NCBI GenBank assembly: GCA_945870505.1
Contig: CAMBSN010000009.1
Coordinates: 1-54,458 of the forward strand
DNA from: Candidatus Kuenenia stuttgartensis
GTDB taxonomy: Bacteria > Planctomycetota > Planctomycetia > Pirellulales > UBA1268
Length of the DNA: 54,458 bases
Direction: 5' to 3'
Shown here piece by piece: positions 10,722 through 17,942 of this stretch. The first letter of the stretch is position 1, and each line of letters begins with the position of its first letter. The notes beneath the pieces are model-generated. The model did not search any database. It worked only from the letters and a program-made list of their open reading frames with translations, and was not told where the DNA came from. Position numbers and translations under genes: made by a program.

Positions 10722-11684
10722 ATGCGTGCCTTGTTCGCCTGCTTGCCCCAAACCGTTGCCTGTGCCGCCGCCCTCGTGATGGGCGTGGCGGTCATGCCTT
10801 GCGGGAAAGCTGCTCCCTTGTCGCCGGCACTAATCTACGGGGTTACGGTCGACAACGACATCAAGCGATTCGATACCCAGGATCAGAGCTTCTCGTTTGT
10901 GGCGACTTCGCTTTCGACGGGGGTCAAGGCCAACGGCTTCGCAACCGATCGCATCAGGAATCACCTCTTCTACTTCGGGTCGAATGGCGACCTCTATTAC
11001 TACACGACCACCGACGGCAGCGCGGGCACGGTTGCGCCGGCATCCACGTTTGGCAATGTCACCGACTTTCCGCCCGAGGACGCGGGGTTCTACAACGGCG
11101 CGTTCTGGTACATCGGCAAGGGCGACAACTCCAACAACCAGCTCTACCAGGTCCCGATCACCTACACCGGCAATGTGCCCTCGTTCAGCGGCACGCCCAC
11201 GTCGTATCAGCTCTCGGCGAGTGGCAGCACCACAGGCATGGCGTTTGGGGACATCGCCATCCATCGCGACACCGGCATCCTCTACGGATCGACCACGCCC
11301 GGCTCGGGCGGGCTCTTCTTCACGCTCGACATGAACTCGATCAGCTCGGGCACCACGAACCCCGTGAACGTGATCACGTCGGGTAACCCGATCAGTCTGC
11401 AGCTGGCTTTCAGCGAGGACTTTTCCACCCTGTACGGTCAGGAATACCGGTTTGATTCAAACGATCCAACGAACCCTGCATTGACCAGCGGGGTCTGGTA
11501 CACCGTGGACACGACTTCGGGCACCTACAACTCGATCTCCGTCACCACGAGCCCTGGCATGCGTGACCTGGCCGGCGTGGCCGCCGTGCCGGAGCCCGGC
11601 ACCTTCCTGCTCGCCACCGTCGGCTTCGCCGTGGCTCTGGCCTGGAATCGCAAGCCGATCCTGAAGGCGGCCCGCTCGACGTGA
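10722..11684 (+). CDS. PEP-CTERM sorting domain-containing surface protein
   Basis: A 320-residue exported protein. ATG 10722 is preceded by AAGGA at 10708-10712 and opens a signal peptide (MRALFACLPQTVACAAALVMG, cleavage near residue 30). The C-terminus has the sorting signal: VPEPGT, a hydrophobic helix (FLLATVGFAVALAW) and a basic tail (NRKPILKAARST). Exosortase would cleave at this signal; no exosortase gene is in the window. The mature part (YGVTVDNDIKRFDTQDQSF, KANGFATDRIRNHLFYFGSNGDLYYYTT) resembles beta-propeller-like repeats seen in DUF4394/WD-type surface proteins and is Asn/Ser/Thr rich. It is driven by a predicted sigma-54 promoter. The stop overlaps the GTG start of a MEKHLA gene, so the two are translationally coupled. 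Confidence 0.88.
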   Translation: MRALFACLPQTVACAAALVMGVAVMPCGKAAPLSPALIYGVTVDNDIKRFDTQDQSFSFVATSLSTGVKANGFATDRIRNHLFYFGSNGDLYYYTTTDGSAGTVAPASTFGNVTDFPPEDAGFYNGAFWYIGKGDNSNNQLYQVPITYTGNVPSFSGTPTSYQLSASGSTTGMAFGDIAIHRDTGILYGSTTPGSGGLFFTLDMNSISSGTTNPVNVITSGNPISLQLAFSEDFSTLYGQEYRFDSNDPTNPALTSGVWYTVDTTSGTYNSISVTTSPGMRDLAGVAAVPEPGTFLLATVGFAVALAWNRKPILKAARST

Positions 11685-12169
11685 AGCGACGGGGGGCGAC
11701 AAGTCCGGAGCCCTGGAGCCGGCCAGACTGGGTCGCCAGAGCCCGGCTGATCATCGAGTCCTACGCCACGCTGCTCGGCCGGCCGCTGATCGATCCCGAG
11801 GGGAGCGACATCGCCAGGGCAGAGCGGCTCTATCGGTCGCTGTTCGTCGTGGTCGCCCATGGCACCGAGATCGACCCGATGCTCTCGTATGGCAACGACG
11901 CGGCGCTGCGGCTCTGGGAGATGGACGCAGACGTCCTGCTGCGGACGCCGTCGCGACTAACCGCGGAGTTCGTGCACCGGGAGGAACGGGCACGGCTACT
12001 CGAGCGGACCCGTCGCGAGGGCTTTGTCGACGACTATTCGGGGGTGCGGATCACCCGGACCGGCCGCCGCTTCAAGATCGAACGTGCCATCGTCTGGAAC
12101 CTGATCGATGCCGCCGGCACGCTCCACGGGCAGGCCGCGACGTTCGACCAGTGGACGCCCCTGGGCTGA
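11681..12169 (+). CDS. MEKHLA domain-containing protein
   Basis: A 162-residue cytoplasmic protein consisting almost entirely of a MEKHLA domain, a PAS-like ligand-sensing fold also found at the C-terminus of plant HD-ZIP III factors. Seen motifs are SYGNDAALRLWEMD (about 70-83), a TPSRLTAEFVHREERARLLERTRREGF-type segment (about 90-115), YSGVRITRTGRRFKIERA (about 119-136) and VWNLIDAAGTLHGQAATF (about 138-155). The GTG start at 11681 overlaps the TGA stop of the PEP-CTERM gene (GTGA), implying translational coupling. No output domain is attached, so it may sense a small molecule, redox state or light and act on a partner. The neighbouring sensor-less sigma-54 activator is one candidate; this link is inference. 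Confidence 0.85.
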   Translation: MKRRGATSPEPWSRPDWVARARLIIESYATLLGRPLIDPEGSDIARAERLYRSLFVVVAHGTEIDPMLSYGNDAALRLWEMDADVLLRTPSRLTAEFVHREERARLLERTRREGFVDDYSGVRITRTGRRFKIERAIVWNLIDAAGTLHGQAATFDQWTPLG

Positions 12170-12282
12170 CGGCCTTTAATGAGGCCGAGAGCCGATGCTT
12201 GCCGGCGAAGCCCGGTTGCAACGGGTTCGCCCTCCATTCTCCCGTGACCTCACCAGACCTCCCAAGACAAGGAACTCCTTTT

Positions 12283-12837
12283 ATGATGCTTATTCGTTCG
12301 GTCGTGGCGCTGGCGTTCGTCATGGTGGGGATGATGTCCCTCGGGAATGCCCGGGCGGCCTCGCCGCTCGCAGGCGAGATGCCCGGGCTCGACGGGAAGC
12401 CGGTCGATCTTTCGTCTTACCAGGGGAAGGTGGTGCTGGTGGTCAACGTCGCCAGCCGTTGCGGCGCGACGCCGCAGTACGCCGGCCTGCAGAAACTCTA
12501 CGACACCTACAAGGATCGCGGCCTCGTGGTGATCGGCTTTCCGGCGAACGACTTCGGCGCTCAGGAGCCTGGCACCGACGCCCAGATCGCCGATTTCTGC
12601 TCGTCGAAGTACGCCGTCACCTTCCCGATGTTCTCCAAGATCACGGTCAAGGGGCCTGATGCGCCGCCGCTCTACAAGTCGCTCACCCAGTCGGCCAACC
12701 CGCCCGGCGACATCGCCTGGAACTTCGAGAAGTTCCTGATCGGTCGCGACGGCGCCGTGATCGGCCGGTTCAAGACCCGCGTGTCCCCTGATGATCCGGC
12801 GGTGATCGCCGCGATCGAGGCAGCCCTCGCGAAGTAG
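12283..12837 (+). CDS. Glutathione peroxidase family thiol peroxidase (exported)
   Basis: A 184-residue peroxidase that would reduce hydrogen or lipid peroxides in the periplasm, probably using thioredoxin-like donors. A signal peptide covers about residues 1-26 (MMLIRSVVALAFVMVGMMSL, then NARA/A). Catalytic residues of cysteine-type GPx are present: peroxidatic C60 (NVASRCG), Q94 (AQEPG), W146 and N147 (WNFEKF). C106 (ADFCSSKY) sits where the resolving cysteine of thioredoxin-dependent GPx lies. There is no selenocysteine. AAGGA at 12269-12273 supports ATG 12283; an adjacent ATG at 12286 is possible. It lies 113 bp after the MEKHLA gene and ends against convergent glycosyltransferase genes, with repeat DNA between. 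Confidence 0.93.
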   Translation: MMLIRSVVALAFVMVGMMSLGNARAASPLAGEMPGLDGKPVDLSSYQGKVVLVVNVASRCGATPQYAGLQKLYDTYKDRGLVVIGFPANDFGAQEPGTDAQIADFCSSKYAVTFPMFSKITVKGPDAPPLYKSLTQSANPPGDIAWNFEKFLIGRDGAVIGRFKTRVSPDDPAVIAAIEAALAK

Positions 12838-12953
12838 CGCGAGGCTGTGCGAGCGGGTCACGCGTGACTCGTACCAGTGAATGTCACGCGGCACCGCAGC
12901 CGGAATCAGATGTGAGCGACGATGCTGCACGCGCAACGCCAACCGGGAACACA

Positions 12954-12972
12954 CACAGGTTGAAAACCTGTG
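12954..12972. repeat. Dispersed palindrome, CACAGGTT family copy 1
   Basis: Perfect inverted repeat CACAGGTT / AACCTGTG with a GAA loop, followed by TGCTA. The same unit recurs at 13040, 30007, 34657 and 47133, always downstream of genes and never in a divergent promoter region. It lies in the convergent gap between gpx and the GT2 gene. Confidence 0.8.
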
Positions 12973-12976
12973 CTAA

Positions 12977-13016
12977 GAGCGGCTACGAGCGGCTACGAGC
13001 GGCTGCGAGGGGCTGC
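12977..13016. repeat. 10-bp tandem repeat, four copies
   Basis: GAGCGGCTAC, GAGCGGCTAC, GAGCGGCTGC, GAGGGGCTGC in direct succession between two CACAGGTT palindromes. The unit looks like slippage amplification inside the gpx/GT2 convergent spacer; no coding role. Confidence 0.8.
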
Positions 13017-13039
13017 CCTGAGCCGCCGCGATGGGCAGA

Positions 13040-13058
13040 CACAGGTTAACAACCTGTG
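13040..13058. repeat. Dispersed palindrome, CACAGGTT family copy 2
   Basis: CACAGGTT / AACCTGTG with an AAC loop, then GCTACG. It lies 38 bp before the stop of the convergent GT2 gene. The pair of copies could form hairpins at the ends of both convergent transcripts. Confidence 0.8.
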
Positions 13059-13095
13059 CTACGGGAGGAGCCTCGAGCCCCACGTGTGAGCCGTA

Positions 13096-14151
13096 TCAGG
13101 CAGCCTTCGACGTGGGGCGGGAGGCGGCGCGGCTGGGGCCGATCGTCCGTCGCACCACCCATGTCGGCCGGCCCTGGGCTTCGCGGTAACCACGGACCAC
13201 GTATTCGCCCACGATCGCCACGGCAGCCGTCTGCACGGCGGCTGCGAGCGCCACGACGGCCGTGATCGCCGCCAGCGAGGGGCTGGGCTTCGCGACGGCG
13301 GAGCCCCACCAGGGCGCGAGGGCGACGGCCATCCCGCCAAGGCCGATGGCCGCCAATGCTGCTGCCGCCATCCAGGTCAGCCGCACTGGGGCGTCGGACG
13401 AGATGATCAGCGCGTCGCCGGCGAGTTTGAGGAGTTTCCACGGGGAATACTTCGTGACCCCGGCAACGCGGGCGTTGCGGTCGTACCAGACGGGCTCGTG
13501 GCGGAATCCCGCCCAGGGGACGAGGCTCCGCAGGTAGCGGCGTTTCTCGGGCAGCGCGACGACCGCATCGGCCACCGCGCGATCGATGAGCTTGAAGTCT
13601 CCCGTGTCAACCGGCATGGGATAGGGGATCATCCGCGCGAACAGCCTGTGGAAGAGGCTTGCCGTGACGAGTTTGAACTTCGTCTCGCCCTCGCGAGAGT
13701 GTCGCCTTCCATAGGCCACGTCGACGCCCTCGCGCCAGCGACGGACCATCTCGAGAATCACCTCGGGTGGATCCTGGAGGTCGGCGTCGGTGATCACGAT
13801 CGCGTCGCCGCGGGCGGCGGCCAGGCCGGCCGACATCGCCGCCTGTTGGCCAAAGTTGCGGGCGAGTTCGATGACCTGGACCCGCGGGTCGCGGGCCGCG
13901 ATCGACTCGAGCCGCCGGAGGGTGCCGTCCCGGCTCCCGTCATCGATGTAGATGATCTCGAACTCGAGCGCGGTGGCAGGCAGCACCTCGGCGAGCCGGG
14001 CATGCGTCGCCTCGATCACCTCTTCCTCGTTGTGGCAGGGGATCACCACCGAGAGCAGCCCGTGAACGGGTCGCTCAGTCGTGGTCCTGCAGAACACCGG
14101 GCCTTGACTGTCGCCACCATCGGCGGCTGTGGGAAAGGCGTGGTCGCTCAT
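13096..14151 (-). CDS. GT2 family glycosyltransferase, polyprenyl-phosphate glycosyltransferase type
   Basis: A 351-residue membrane-anchored inverting glycosyltransferase of the DPM/GtrB/ArnC type, expected to load a sugar onto a polyprenyl phosphate on the cytoplasmic face. The catalytic domain (about 30-250) shows LLSVVIPCHNEEEVI, IIYIDDGSRDGT and the metal/nucleotide motif ITDADLQDPPEVI. Next come QAAMSAGLAAARGDAI and a C-terminal part with two transmembrane helices (about 262-285 and 298-322) and a short basic tail. The start ATG (14149-14151) overlaps the stop of the upstream ArnT-like gene (ATGA). This makes it the third gene of a coupled operon. It probably provides the lipid-linked sugar donor for the two ArnT-like transferases beside it. 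Confidence 0.9.
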   Translation of the reverse strand: MSDHAFPTAADGGDSQGPVFCRTTTERPVHGLLSVVIPCHNEEEVIEATHARLAEVLPATALEFEIIYIDDGSRDGTLRRLESIAARDPRVQVIELARNFGQQAAMSAGLAAARGDAIVITDADLQDPPEVILEMVRRWREGVDVAYGRRHSREGETKFKLVTASLFHRLFARMIPYPMPVDTGDFKLIDRAVADAVVALPEKRRYLRSLVPWAGFRHEPVWYDRNARVAGVTKYSPWKLLKLAGDALIISSDAPVRLTWMAAAALAAIGLGGMAVALAPWWGSAVAKPSPSLAAITAVVALAAAVQTAAVAIVGEYVVRGYREAQGRPTWVVRRTIGPSRAASRPTSKAA

Positions 14152-15911
14152 CGCCTGGGCTCCTCGTCATCGAGCGTTGCGGTCCGCGGCGTACTCTCGG
14201 TCAGCCTGCCCACGGCGAGCAGGTCGTGCGGACGGAACACGGGACGCGTCCGGCCGACGATGCCGAACCCGGGCGGCAGCGCCGACTCGATCGCGGCGAA
14301 ACTGTCTTCGGGTATCAGGAGCAGCGTGTCTGGAGCGGAACGGAAAAAGTCCGCCACTGCCGCGACGCTGCCGTCGCCGAGCCGCGTCACCGAGTCTCGT
14401 GCGTAGAACACGACGTTCGGGCTGGAGACGAGGTAGGTGCCGAGGCGCGCCGATTCGCGACCGCGCTGAACGTCTTCCACGAAGCCGGGCAGCGTGTTCG
14501 CAGCTGCGAGCCGCGTCTGGGCTGGTCCGACCGCGAGGGCGGCGTAGACCAGCCCTGTGACGGTGAATGCGGCCACGGCCTCCAGCGGCCGGCGCGTCGC
14601 CAGCGCCCAGCAGGCGGCGGTGCCGATGATCGGGACGATCCCCACGGCGGCAGCCGCCTCCGCTCCAGGGATGCCGTAGCGGGTCGCGACGATCACCGTC
14701 ACTGCGGTGGCCACGCCGCCAAAGGCCAGCGATGCCAGGCCAGTGGCCATCCACCGAGGGTGCGGCCAATGGCCGGTCGCGGCCTTGCGCGCCGCATCGA
14801 CCGCGATGATCGCCACCAGGAATGCGGCGGCGGGATAGGCGGGCAGCACGTAGTTGGGGAGCTTCGTGGCGGCCGCCGAGAACCCACCAACCCAGACGGC
14901 CAACCAGACGAGCGCCAAAAGCGTGACGGCGGCGGTGACGCCAGAGATCGTGCCCTTCGCCAGTCGCCACACCGCGACGACCAGGGCAAAGGGCAGAAAG
15001 CACGACCACGGATAAAAGCCCACCAGCATGGTGAGCGGATGGAACAGCGCGCCGCCGCTGTGCTTCTCCATCGGGGCCATGAATCGGCCGACGTTGTGAA
15101 CAAAGAAGAACCCGCTCGTCCACGCGCCGTCGGTGCGGAGCGTCACCGCGACGTACCACGGCGCGGCAGCCGCCAGTGCGGCCAGCGTGAGCGTGAGCGG
15201 CCGCAGGCACCGCAGGGCATCGAAGGCCGCAGGGATGGCCTCGCCGGCGAGTTGCCGGATGCCCGATCCTGCGGTGCCCCGGCTGGTCATGCGGGCCCGC
15301 ATCGCCAGGCACCAGGCCCACGGGCCGAGCACCGCGAGCGGTCCGACGAAGCCGATAGGTCCTTTGCAGACGATGGCGAGGCCCAGGAGGAGTCCGGCCG
15401 TCGCGGCCGTCGCCAGGGAGCATGTCTGTAGGCGGCCGTCGCGCCCCGGCATGACGGCCTCCGCCACGAGCAGTGTGGCCCAGGCGGTCAGGGCAGTCAG
15501 GATCGCGTCAGGCGTGGCGGCGTGCGCCTCGATCGAGACGAGCAGGCAGCCGACGTAGGCGAGGGCTGCGACGACACCTGTGGTGTCGTCGAACCAGCGG
15601 CGGCCTGCACGAAACAGTGCCAGCGCCGTCAGCAGCGTGGCGATGACGGAAGGCAGCCGGGCCGCAAACTCGTTGATCCCGAAGACCTTCATGCAGGCTG
15701 CCATGCACCAGTGCATGAGCACCGGCTTGTCCACCGCGAGATCGCCGTTGAACATCGGCACCACCCAGTCGCCGGTCTCGACCATCGTTCGCGCGATCGC
15801 CGCAAAGCGGGCCTCGTCTTCGTCCCAGAGCGGCGTGGGCGCGGTCGCGACGGCGAGCGTCGCGAGGGCGCCAAACAGCACGATGAGAACGGGACGGTTC
15901 CAGCTCGGCAT
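14148..15911 (-). CDS. ArnT/PMT-like membrane glycosyltransferase (GT83/GT39 type), second paralogue
   Basis: A 587-residue polytopic glycosyltransferase that would move a sugar from a polyprenyl-phosphate donor to an envelope acceptor on the periplasmic side. The hallmark loop-1 motif PLWDEDEARF (about residues 27-36), with catalytic acidic residues, follows the first helix. FNGDLAVDKPVLMHW comes next, then about 11 further hydrophobic segments. The C-terminal soluble part (about 490-587) contains a LGTYLVSSPNVVFYARDS segment. The start is ATG 15911, with AGGA about 9 bases upstream on this strand; the longer frame to 16076 overlaps the preceding gene and is rejected. It lies 40 bp after its paralogue and overlaps the GT2 gene by 4 bases. 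The acceptor is unknown. Confidence 0.88.
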   Translation of the reverse strand: MPSWNRPVLIVLFGALATLAVATAPTPLWDEDEARFAAIARTMVETGDWVVPMFNGDLAVDKPVLMHWCMAACMKVFGINEFAARLPSVIATLLTALALFRAGRRWFDDTTGVVAALAYVGCLLVSIEAHAATPDAILTALTAWATLLVAEAVMPGRDGRLQTCSLATAATAGLLLGLAIVCKGPIGFVGPLAVLGPWAWCLAMRARMTSRGTAGSGIRQLAGEAIPAAFDALRCLRPLTLTLAALAAAAPWYVAVTLRTDGAWTSGFFFVHNVGRFMAPMEKHSGGALFHPLTMLVGFYPWSCFLPFALVVAVWRLAKGTISGVTAAVTLLALVWLAVWVGGFSAAATKLPNYVLPAYPAAAFLVAIIAVDAARKAATGHWPHPRWMATGLASLAFGGVATAVTVIVATRYGIPGAEAAAAVGIVPIIGTAACWALATRRPLEAVAAFTVTGLVYAALAVGPAQTRLAAANTLPGFVEDVQRGRESARLGTYLVSSPNVVFYARDSVTRLGDGSVAAVADFFRSAPDTLLLIPEDSFAAIESALPPGFGIVGRTRPVFRPHDLLAVGRLTESTPRTATLDDEEPRR

Positions 15912-15951
15912 AGGAAGGGTTCCTGGGCGGTTGTGAAGACGGGGGGTGCGG

Positions 15952-17700
15952 TCAGCGGTGGGATGGCGTCGGCGACGGCTCGGCTGCCAGTCGCACCGGC
16001 GGCTCGTCGTCCCTCGGGCCGAGGAGCAGCATCTGCCGTGCGGAGGGAAAGGACGTCGCGGCCCGCAGCACGGCATACTCGGGCGGCAGCGCGGCGGTCA
16101 CCTGTTCCTCGAAGCGGGCGTCGACGACGAGGTGGGCGCGGGGGTTTTCGGCGACGAAGGCCGCCGCGGCCGCCGGCCCGGCGAGTTCCTCCACCGCACC
16201 GCACGTCGTGATGCGTCCCGCGTAGAAGACCGCGCTTGCCGGCGCCTTGAACGTCGCGATCGGCATGGCGGCATCGTGCCGGTGCCCAAGCCCGGCGACG
16301 AGATCCCGCATGCCACCGGCATGGCCCACGGCCGATGGTCCGACGGCGAGCAGGAGGCCCACGGTGCCGCAGGCCGTCGCCGCCCACGCGGACGTCGCAG
16401 CGATTCGCGACGACAGCGACTGGCAAGCCCAGGCCGCTGCGGCGCCGGCGATCGGCACGAGGCCGATCAGGCCGAGCCATTCGGCGCCGGGGGCGATGCG
16501 ATGCGTCACGATCGGCAAGCCGATCGCGAGGGCGACGCCTGATGCACCGAGAAGCATCCAAGCCACCCGCATCCAGCGGTCGGTTGTCGCTGCGGGCTGG
16601 CGGATCCACTCCGCCACGAAATGCCCGACGGCCATGGCGATCGCTGGATAGGCCGGCCAGACATAGCCTGGCAACTTCGTGCCCGAGAGTGACAACGGCA
16701 GCACCCAGGCGACGATCCAGCACACGGCCAGCCGCATGCCGACGGCGTCGCGAGTCGCCCGTGCGGCGTGCCCGGCGACCAGTGCGGAGGCCATCGACCA
16801 CGGGAAGGTGCCCAGCAGGATGATCGCGGGGTAGTAGAGGAATGGCGATCCGGAGTGCCCCTCCATCGGCGCGGCGAAGCGGCCCACGTTGTGCACGAGC
16901 AGGAATCCCCGCAACCATTCACCGTCCGTCTGCGCCGTCACAGCGGCATACCAGGGCGTGGCCACCGCGGCAGCCGCGCCGCAGACCACAAACGGCCGCA
17001 GCCCGCGGATCGCCGTGCACGCCGTCGAAGCGAGTCGCGTGTGGAGCGAAGCGGTGAGGCCCGGATCGAGCCACGCCTGCCACCAGCAGAAAAGACCAAG
17101 GCCAGCGAGGGGCAGGATCGCCCCGATCGGCCCCTTGGCGAGCACGCCGAGGCCGCAGGCCGCACCGATGCAGGCCGCCGTGCGCACGGAGACCACCACG
17201 GGCCCGTTTCGCCAGCCGGTGCCGTCGCGTGCGGGACGACACGTCCCGCGGACAAACAGCCAGAGGGCCAGCGTCGTGCAGAAGACGAGCGCTGCATCGG
17301 GCGTGGCGGCCCTGCCGCCCACTCCCGTCCAGAGGCAGGTGGCCATGACGACACCGGTCCAGAAGCCGACGTCTGGCCGAAAGACGCGGCCGGCGATCAG
17401 GGCCGTCAGCAGGCACGTGCCGATCGTGAGCACGGCCGATGCGAGGCGGGCTCCGGTCTCGTTGACACCGGCGACCGCGAATCCGGCGAGCTGCAGCCAG
17501 TTCACGAGCGCCGGCTTCTCAACCCGCAAGCGACCGTTGAAGGTCGGCACGATCCAGTCGCCGCTGGCGTGCATCGCGAGCGTGCAGGCGGCATTTCGCG
17601 GCTCATCGTCGTCCCAGAGCGGGGGGCCGCCGAGGTTGGGAAGCAGCACGATCGCCGCCAGGGCTGCGATGGCCAGGCCTGATGAGCGGGTGATCGGCAT
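15952..17700 (-). CDS. ArnT/PMT-like membrane glycosyltransferase (GT83/GT39 type), first paralogue
   Basis: A 582-residue polytopic protein with the same layout as its downstream neighbour. It has a first transmembrane helix, the motif PPLWDDDEPRN (about 26-36), a FNGRLRVEKPALVNW segment and about 11 more membrane segments. A C-terminal periplasmic domain carries APASAVFYAGRIT. The two genes look like an old tandem duplication: order of motifs is the same, but identity is moderate. It is the first gene of the operon and is divergent from gyrA with a 242-bp spacer. It probably transfers lipid-linked sugar to glycan, lipid or protein. ArnT itself decorates lipid A with aminoarabinose, but no arn pathway genes are nearby, so that name should not be used. 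Confidence 0.87.
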   Translation of the reverse strand: MPITRSSGLAIAALAAIVLLPNLGGPPLWDDDEPRNAACTLAMHASGDWIVPTFNGRLRVEKPALVNWLQLAGFAVAGVNETGARLASAVLTIGTCLLTALIAGRVFRPDVGFWTGVVMATCLWTGVGGRAATPDAALVFCTTLALWLFVRGTCRPARDGTGWRNGPVVVSVRTAACIGAACGLGVLAKGPIGAILPLAGLGLFCWWQAWLDPGLTASLHTRLASTACTAIRGLRPFVVCGAAAAVATPWYAAVTAQTDGEWLRGFLLVHNVGRFAAPMEGHSGSPFLYYPAIILLGTFPWSMASALVAGHAARATRDAVGMRLAVCWIVAWVLPLSLSGTKLPGYVWPAYPAIAMAVGHFVAEWIRQPAATTDRWMRVAWMLLGASGVALAIGLPIVTHRIAPGAEWLGLIGLVPIAGAAAAWACQSLSSRIAATSAWAATACGTVGLLLAVGPSAVGHAGGMRDLVAGLGHRHDAAMPIATFKAPASAVFYAGRITTCGAVEELAGPAAAAAFVAENPRAHLVVDARFEEQVTAALPPEYAVLRAATSFPSARQMLLLGPRDDEPPVRLAAEPSPTPSHR

Positions 17701-17848
17701 GACAGAGGCCCGGTAAAGATGGCGGCAGGCCGCGACGGCACAGCCCCCGGCGGTTTGCAGGGGGCGGGAGAGTAGGGGCTGGAGCCGGCGCGGGTCAAGC
17801 CGTCACGAAGGGGACGAAATGAGCCGAATTCTCCGCATTTCGAGCCGG

Positions 17849-17876
17849 TTGACCGACCCCAAGGGACGGGTATGTT
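17849..17876 (+). promoter_or_regulatory. Possible sigma-70 promoter for gyrA
   Basis: TTGACC (17849-17854) and TATGTT (17871-17876) are separated by 16 bp, a partial match to -35/-10 elements in an otherwise GC-rich spacer. The start site would be near 17883, about 60 nt before the gyrA start. The hexamers are 5/6 and 4/6 matches, so support is modest. Confidence 0.35.
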
Positions 17877-17942
17877 CAAGCATCGCCGCAGGGGCCATCT
17901 GAATGGCCGACGCGGGTTCGCACGCGGCCGGAGGCCGAATAG

